Assembly: GCA_907163345.1 (NCBI GenBank)
Contig: CAJQUN010000522.1
Location: 248,001-312,000, forward strand
DNA from: Haberlea rhodopensis
Taxonomy: Eukaryota; Streptophyta; Magnoliopsida; Lamiales; Gesneriaceae
Length of the DNA stretch: 64,000 nucleotides
Direction of reading: 5' to 3'
The notes beneath the pieces were generated by a model that was given only the letters and a program-made list of their open reading frames with translations, searched no databases and was not told the origin of the DNA. Below are positions 59,742 to 64,000 of this stretch, one piece after another. Within the stretch, counting starts at the first letter, position 1, and the number at the start of each line of letters is the position of its first letter. The position numbers and the translations under genes are program-made.

Positions 59742-60175
59742 TCACCACATAAAACACATAACAAAAAAATCACGTGCAATGGCAATACCTCTTCTCAAGA
59801 GATTAATTTTCGTTGGAACTCTGTTTTGAAGAAGTTTCCAAGCAAAAACGGACACTTTCTTTGGTATCATCGGGTTCCAAATTAGCCTTAAAGCTTTGTC
59901 CTTAGTAGATAATTCCTCCACCCTCCTATTTTGTTTGGAAATTTGTAAGATGATTTTGTTGTGTAGGAGCCATTGGTATCTAGTTTCCATCTCCAAGAGT
60001 CATCCAAACTAGGGTCTTTGTTGTACATGTCAATGAAGACAATAAGATCATTAAGTAAACACTTCTCCCACTCGAATAATTCCCTCCTCCATTCCCAAAT
60101 CCACACCCACAAACCATTGATCCATTCACCCCTCTCAGATATCAAATAATTCCTCACCCTATCTATTGAAAACAA
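59742..60175 (-). pseudogene. LINE ORF2 C-terminal zf-RVT-like region
   Basis: Two overlapping frames carry WRWKLDTNGSYTTKSSY and WNPMIPKKVSVFAWKLLQNR, then RVPTKINLLRRGI. This is the pattern of the region after the RT in plant L1 ORF2 proteins. A frameshift near 59890-60000 separates them. It does not make protein as it stands. Confidence 0.8.
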
Positions 60176-60548
60176 TCTATTGAACTTCTAAGATAGCTTC
60201 TCTCCCCCTACCCACACATCCAACCAAAATCTTGTTTTTCTGCCATTACCCACTTTTCTATCCATACTCGACCAAAACAAATTGTTATGTCCCTCCAGTA
60301 TATTATTCTTCAAGTCTCTCCACCACAAAGAACCCTTCCCCTATCTCCCCCTCCACCCATTTGCACAAACCAATCCTGACTCTCATTCCCATAACGAGCT
60401 TTCAAAACTCTTCCCCAAAGCCTGTTATGATCTATAGATAACCCCTAACCCCATTTTCCCAGCAGAGCTAAATTAAAAAAATTGAGATCTCTGACCGACA
60501 GACCCCTATTTTCTCTTGAATCACACACTTTAGACCACTTGACACACG

Positions 60549-61963
60549 CTATTTTATTCCCCACTCCACACCACCCCAAAGGAAATTTTTCTGTATTTTG
60601 GTTAAGGCTTTCAAGATAGATTTTGGGGCTCGGAAAAATGATAGGTAATAAATCGGCAATGAAGCAAGAACCGAGTTGAACAAAGTGATTCTGCCACCAA
60701 ACGACACTTGTTTAGGACCACAACCACTCAATCTGCGCTTCACCGACTCCAGCAAAGGTTGACACATAGCAAACCTATCCCCAATTGGCAACCCTAAATA
60801 TTTAAATGGAGTTGAACCCACCTTGCAATGCAGCGTCACACACATATCAACCAAAACTTCGTGATCCACATTGATCTCAATAAGCGTACTCTTGTGAAAA
60901 TTTATTTTCAGACTAGACACCTGCTCGTAATTTCTGAGTAAGCATTTCAAGGCCCATGCATTGTCCCTAGAGGCCTCTCCCATAAAAAGCGCATCATCAT
61001 CAAACTGTAGATGAGAAATATAGACACTCCCATCCCGAGTTGACAGGCTCGTTTCACCATAACACTCAATCCTTACGCAACTAACAAAAACAAAAAGGAT
61101 GACAATGGATCGCCTTGCCTCAAACATCTTTCTAACTGAACTCAGAAGGTCGGCCATTAACCAAAACTGAGGCCGTAGCAGAAGAGATGCATTTCATGAT
61201 CCAATTCCTCCATTGTGAGTCAAAATTCATTGCGTCCATAACTCGTAACAAGAAGTTCCAATCAACTGAGTCATATGCTTTTTCGAAATCTGCTTTGAAG
61301 ATGATACCACTTTTTTTATTATTTTCAAATCATCCAACACTTTATTGGCAATCAAAATACCATCTAAAATACGTCTTCCACCAACAAAGGCCGACTGACT
61401 AATAAATATCACTTTGTCTAAAACCCTGCTCAATCTTTTCGATAAAATTTTAGTAATGATTTTGTAGATACAGCCGATTAACGAGATAGGTCGAAAATCA
61501 TCAATGCCTGTTGGATTCTCTTTCTTTGGGATCAATACTATGAAGGACGAATTGCAGCCTCTTGGGAAACTAGAGTTTCGATGAAACTCATCCATAATTA
61601 ACTTAACATCTCCCTTGAATAAATCCCAAAATCTCTTAATAAAACGAAAAGTGTACCCGTCCGGCCCTAGGCTTTTTGCACTATCACAGTCCCTAACAGC
61701 TAAAAAGATTTCATCCTCAGTGAACTTGGATATCTACACATTATTCTCATCAACTCGTAATCTCTGAAATCCCTCACTGCATAACCTCGGGCGGAATCTT
61801 AGTTGCTTAGAAAATATGTCCTTAAAAGCTCCTCTAATACCTCTTTTAAGCTCTTGAACTGATTCCAACTGCTGGCCAGACACGTTTAAGCTCACAATTT
61901 CATTCCTCTTTATGTTTCTATTAATACAACTGTGAAAAAAACTAGAATTGACATCACCCTCCT
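60549..61963 (-). pseudogene. LINE reverse transcriptase (broken)
   Basis: The N-terminal part near 61227-61700 has FIVLIPKKENPTGIDDFRP, ISLIGCIYKIITKILSKRL and SQSAFVGGRRILDG, typical of plant L1 RT. After a frameshift near 61300 and further shifts, 60549-61157 carries ISHLQFDDDALFMGE (the catalytic block, normally with FADD), KYLGLPIG and GGRITLFNSVLASLPIYY. An in-frame stop near 61730 and the shifts make it non-functional. The enzyme would prime reverse transcription at nicked target DNA. Confidence 0.87.
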
Positions 61964-62197
61964 TGATAAGTGTTGTTTTGACACTTATTTAGATATATTT
62001 TTCTATTTATTTTCGTATTGATTCATGGACGATTTTATACTTTTTGGTATATATTTGTATATTTCAGGAATCTATGTTGAAATGCATAAAAGTAGAGGAA
62101 ATGAGCCAAAAATGAAGAAAAATGACCAAACCGAGCGAACGCGTCGAAGACGGGAAAGGAAGAAAAGAAAAAGAAAAAATAAAAAATAAAAACGAAG

Positions 62198-62307
62198 CTC
62201 GATCGATCGAGAAACCATCTCGATCGATCGAGTCATCCAGCAAGTTTGCTCGATCGATCGAGCAAACTTGCTGGATGACTCGATCGAGATCTGCTCGATC
62301 AATCGGC
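62198..62307. repeat. Paired palindrome array, CTCGATCGATCGAG type, with 64-bp perfect palindrome
   Basis: Three perfect 14-bp CTCGATCGATCGAG words and partial copies. The middle word is the centre of a perfect 64-bp palindrome at 62224-62287 (32 bp per arm). A TATA-like box follows 75 bases later. Confidence 0.9.
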
Positions 62308-62380
62308 CGGAAGAATTTTCTGAAAAATAAATTCCTTATAGAGTTTGTGTCCAACAAGGAAGTGCATAATTCCTTCCCTC

Positions 62381-62389
62381 TATATATTA
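62381..62389 (+). promoter_or_regulatory. Putative TATA box of solo LTR
   Basis: TATATATTA in a CTCTATATATTAAACACG context lies downstream of the palindrome array. The promoter role is inferred from LTR position only. Confidence 0.4.
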
Positions 62390-63581
62390 AACACGAAAAA
62401 TCAGATTAAACAACCACTTTTACACCCTAGGAAGGGCCTCCATTCATCCATACTCCATATCACCATCATTTACCATTACCTCTTCATCCTAGGAATTGGA
62501 ACAAGCCAATAAGAGAATCGAGAAGCGCGATCGAGAAAGAAGCGAGGAAGGATCGAGAATCAACGAATGAAGTCGACTTGGGAGTTGGCTTTTACTTTTC
62601 TATTTTAGTTTTGAATGAATAATTGGATTTGTTGTGTTTTTGATGATTGAGAGATATCAATAACATAATTTTTCCTATTGATATTGAGATTGAATTCATA
62701 CATCTTCTATGTGCATGTGTTATTGTTCTTAATGCTTTTGAAGGATTGATCCCCTTTGAATGATAATTTATTGTAATTGAGATCGAAAGATAATATTATA
62801 ATACGATATAATAATTCATGCCGTGTGTTAAAGATTAGATCGAGAGATAAAATCACATACGAGTGATAGCTTTAGGTTAATCTAGAGTTAGTGGTTTTCA
62901 TAAAGCGCATTCAATATCAAATTGTTAAATACGTGAACGAGAGTTACTTGTTGCAATTTAATGTTAGATTTAATATAGCTCGAGAGAGTATATTGAATAA
63001 ATTTAGAAAACCCGTCACCTTAGAGATGTATGGAGAAAAAAATTGTAAGAGTTTGGTTAGGTGAATCATTATCTTGATAATTCTTTCTTGTGGACTTTTC
63101 TCGTGATCGTCGACTGTTTTGGTTGGATTAGAGTAGTTTAATTTAGTTATTAGTTAGTTTATTAATTAATTATCGTAGGTTAAATATAGTTTAAAGAAGT
63201 CTTATTTGATAATTGCTTGTTAGTCCCCGTGGGTTCGACAATCCGTATTCTTCCTATCTATACTAAAATTTGACAGTGTGCACTTGCGGTATAATCGCAC
63301 TGCTTTGATATTTTATTGTTTAAAATAAATCGCGATCACTCCTGAATCCACATAGTCCTTGCTTTCTGAAACAATAGGATCCTTCATCTTCAAACTGAGA
63401 TTTAGTTCGACCCAAGCTATTTTCTTCCTGACTGCCTCGTCGTTTGAAATCCCTATATTTTCTTCCTTGCTATCCAAAGACTCAATAACAGCTTTAGAAT
63501 TCTGGATCCGGGTATCTACATAACCAAATTGAGTTATATTTCAATCCTTTAATTTCTGTTTAAGGTCTTTCAACTTCTCCT

Positions 63582-63878
63582 TCATAGAAACATAGCCCAA
63601 CCTTGGTGATGCAACTTTAGCCATTCATCTTCCACAAATTTCGCAAAACAGGGATGTTGCATCCAACAATCGAGAACTTTAAAAGGCTTTAGCCCCCAAT
63701 TCAATAATTGATTTTTGAGCATTATGGGGCAATGGTCTGATAATGTTCTTTCTAAACCCCACTGTGTCAAATCATTCCATTCCTCTAACCAACTTTCAGT
63801 CAAGAGAAGTCTATCCAACTTGCTTGCGCATTTTCTGTTCGGTCTAAACCAAGTAAACTTTCTTCGAGCCAAAGGCAA
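63582..63878 (-). pseudogene. LINE endonuclease C-terminal part
   Basis: 98 codons with FTWFRPNRKCASKLDRLLL and LSDHCPIMLKN, the end of the apurinic-type endonuclease that nicks target DNA for L1 insertion. The frame continues towards the window edge in related sequence, with a stop (complement of CCTAAATTTTC at about 63918) upstream. Broken and partial. Confidence 0.8.
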
Positions 63879-64000
63879 TTCTAAGAGATCTGATCCGACA
63901 ATAAAATTGTTAAAATCCTAAATTTTCGAAAGATCTGATACTCCAATCCCTCTTCTTTCTGAAACATCACGAATCGCATTAAAGTCTCCAGCTAAGCACC

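Larger units (their letters stand above)
61964..63338 (+). mobile_element. Solo LTR inserted in the LINE, flanked by CTCCT
   Basis: 1375 bp with ends TGATAAGTG and CGCGATCA, flanked by CTCCT (61959-61963 and 63339-63343), and no interior. Its right end in complement has ACCGCAAGTGCACACTGTCA and GTCGAACCCACGGGGA, words shared with the solo LTR at 26192-27674, so both belong to one LTR lineage. Plus orientation is inferred from that and from a TATA-like word at 62381-62389. Overlapping ORFs at 62064-62409 run through the palindromes and are not genes. Confidence 0.85.
59235..64000 (-). mobile_element. LINE/L1 (non-LTR) element, degenerate, runs off the window
   Basis: On the minus strand an ORF2-like series of domains runs from endonuclease (right edge) through RT to a zf-RVT-like tail, ending at a short run of Ts (59235-59243, a poly-A on the element strand). 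Several stops and frameshifts split it. A solo LTR (61964-63338) interrupts it between endonuclease and RT. The 5' end is outside the window. Confidence 0.88.

Overview
This is a window of plant nuclear DNA, almost certainly from a eudicot. The genes have many introns, the intergenic DNA is AT-rich, and most of the window is nested LTR retrotransposons. Only three host genes are visible. They are the 3' five exons of a PDX2-type pyridoxal-phosphate synthase glutaminase (+, 30185-32396), a 19-exon BGAL8-like GH35 beta-galactosidase with at least four disabling lesions (-, 33739-40813), and an apparently intact two-exon NRT2 high-affinity nitrate transporter (-, 52564-54262). I see no rRNA, functional tRNA or organelle-derived insert. 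All assignments come from reading the sequence and recalled family features; no search was run.

Layout: 1-1144 is LTR-like flank with a 39-bp tandem repeat. 1145-28949 is one large nest. The host of the nest is a non-coding, plus-strand, LARD-like gypsy derivative: a 2.3-kb 5' LTR at 1145-3464, a non-coding interior full of tandem modules, and a truncated 3' LTR at 27723-28949. Three younger insertions split it. (1) 6343-15782 is a non-autonomous, minus-strand element with three LTRs and two interiors, each carrying the same 325-codon gag-like ORF, flanked by AGACG. (2) 16918-25985 is a Tekay-like Ty3/gypsy chromovirus on the minus strand, broken by stops and frameshifts. (3) 26192-27674 is a solo LTR flanked by GTACG. 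The three genes follow, with a Ty1/copia element (42553-51296, minus, flanked by CAAAC) between BGAL and NRT2, plus a SINE and several MITEs. 55613-58560 holds four further foldback or MITE-like elements. 59235-64000 is a minus-strand LINE/L1 copy, cut by a solo LTR (61964-63338, flanked by CTCCT).

The most unusual signal does not belong to any one element. Short GC-rich palindromes (GGCGATCGATCGCC, GGCGTAATTACGCC or CTCGATCGATCGAG) are arranged in closely spaced pairs, with longer spacers between pairs. They occur inside the LTRs of every gypsy-type element here (LARD, Tekay, three-LTR element, both solo LTRs). The core word differs between families but the pair-spacer layout recurs. The two LTRs of one Tekay copy carry different numbers of units, and one solo LTR contains a perfect 64-bp palindrome. 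A second pattern, CCGCT-spacer-AGCG(A) brackets, fills the LARD interior and recurs in the LARD and Tekay LTRs.

The genes do not form a pathway. PDX2 makes ammonia from glutamine for vitamin B6 synthesis, BGAL8-type enzymes trim cell-wall galactans, and NRT2 imports nitrate. PDX2 and BGAL are convergent. PDX2 lacks its N-terminal exons in this window and abuts the retrotransposon nest.
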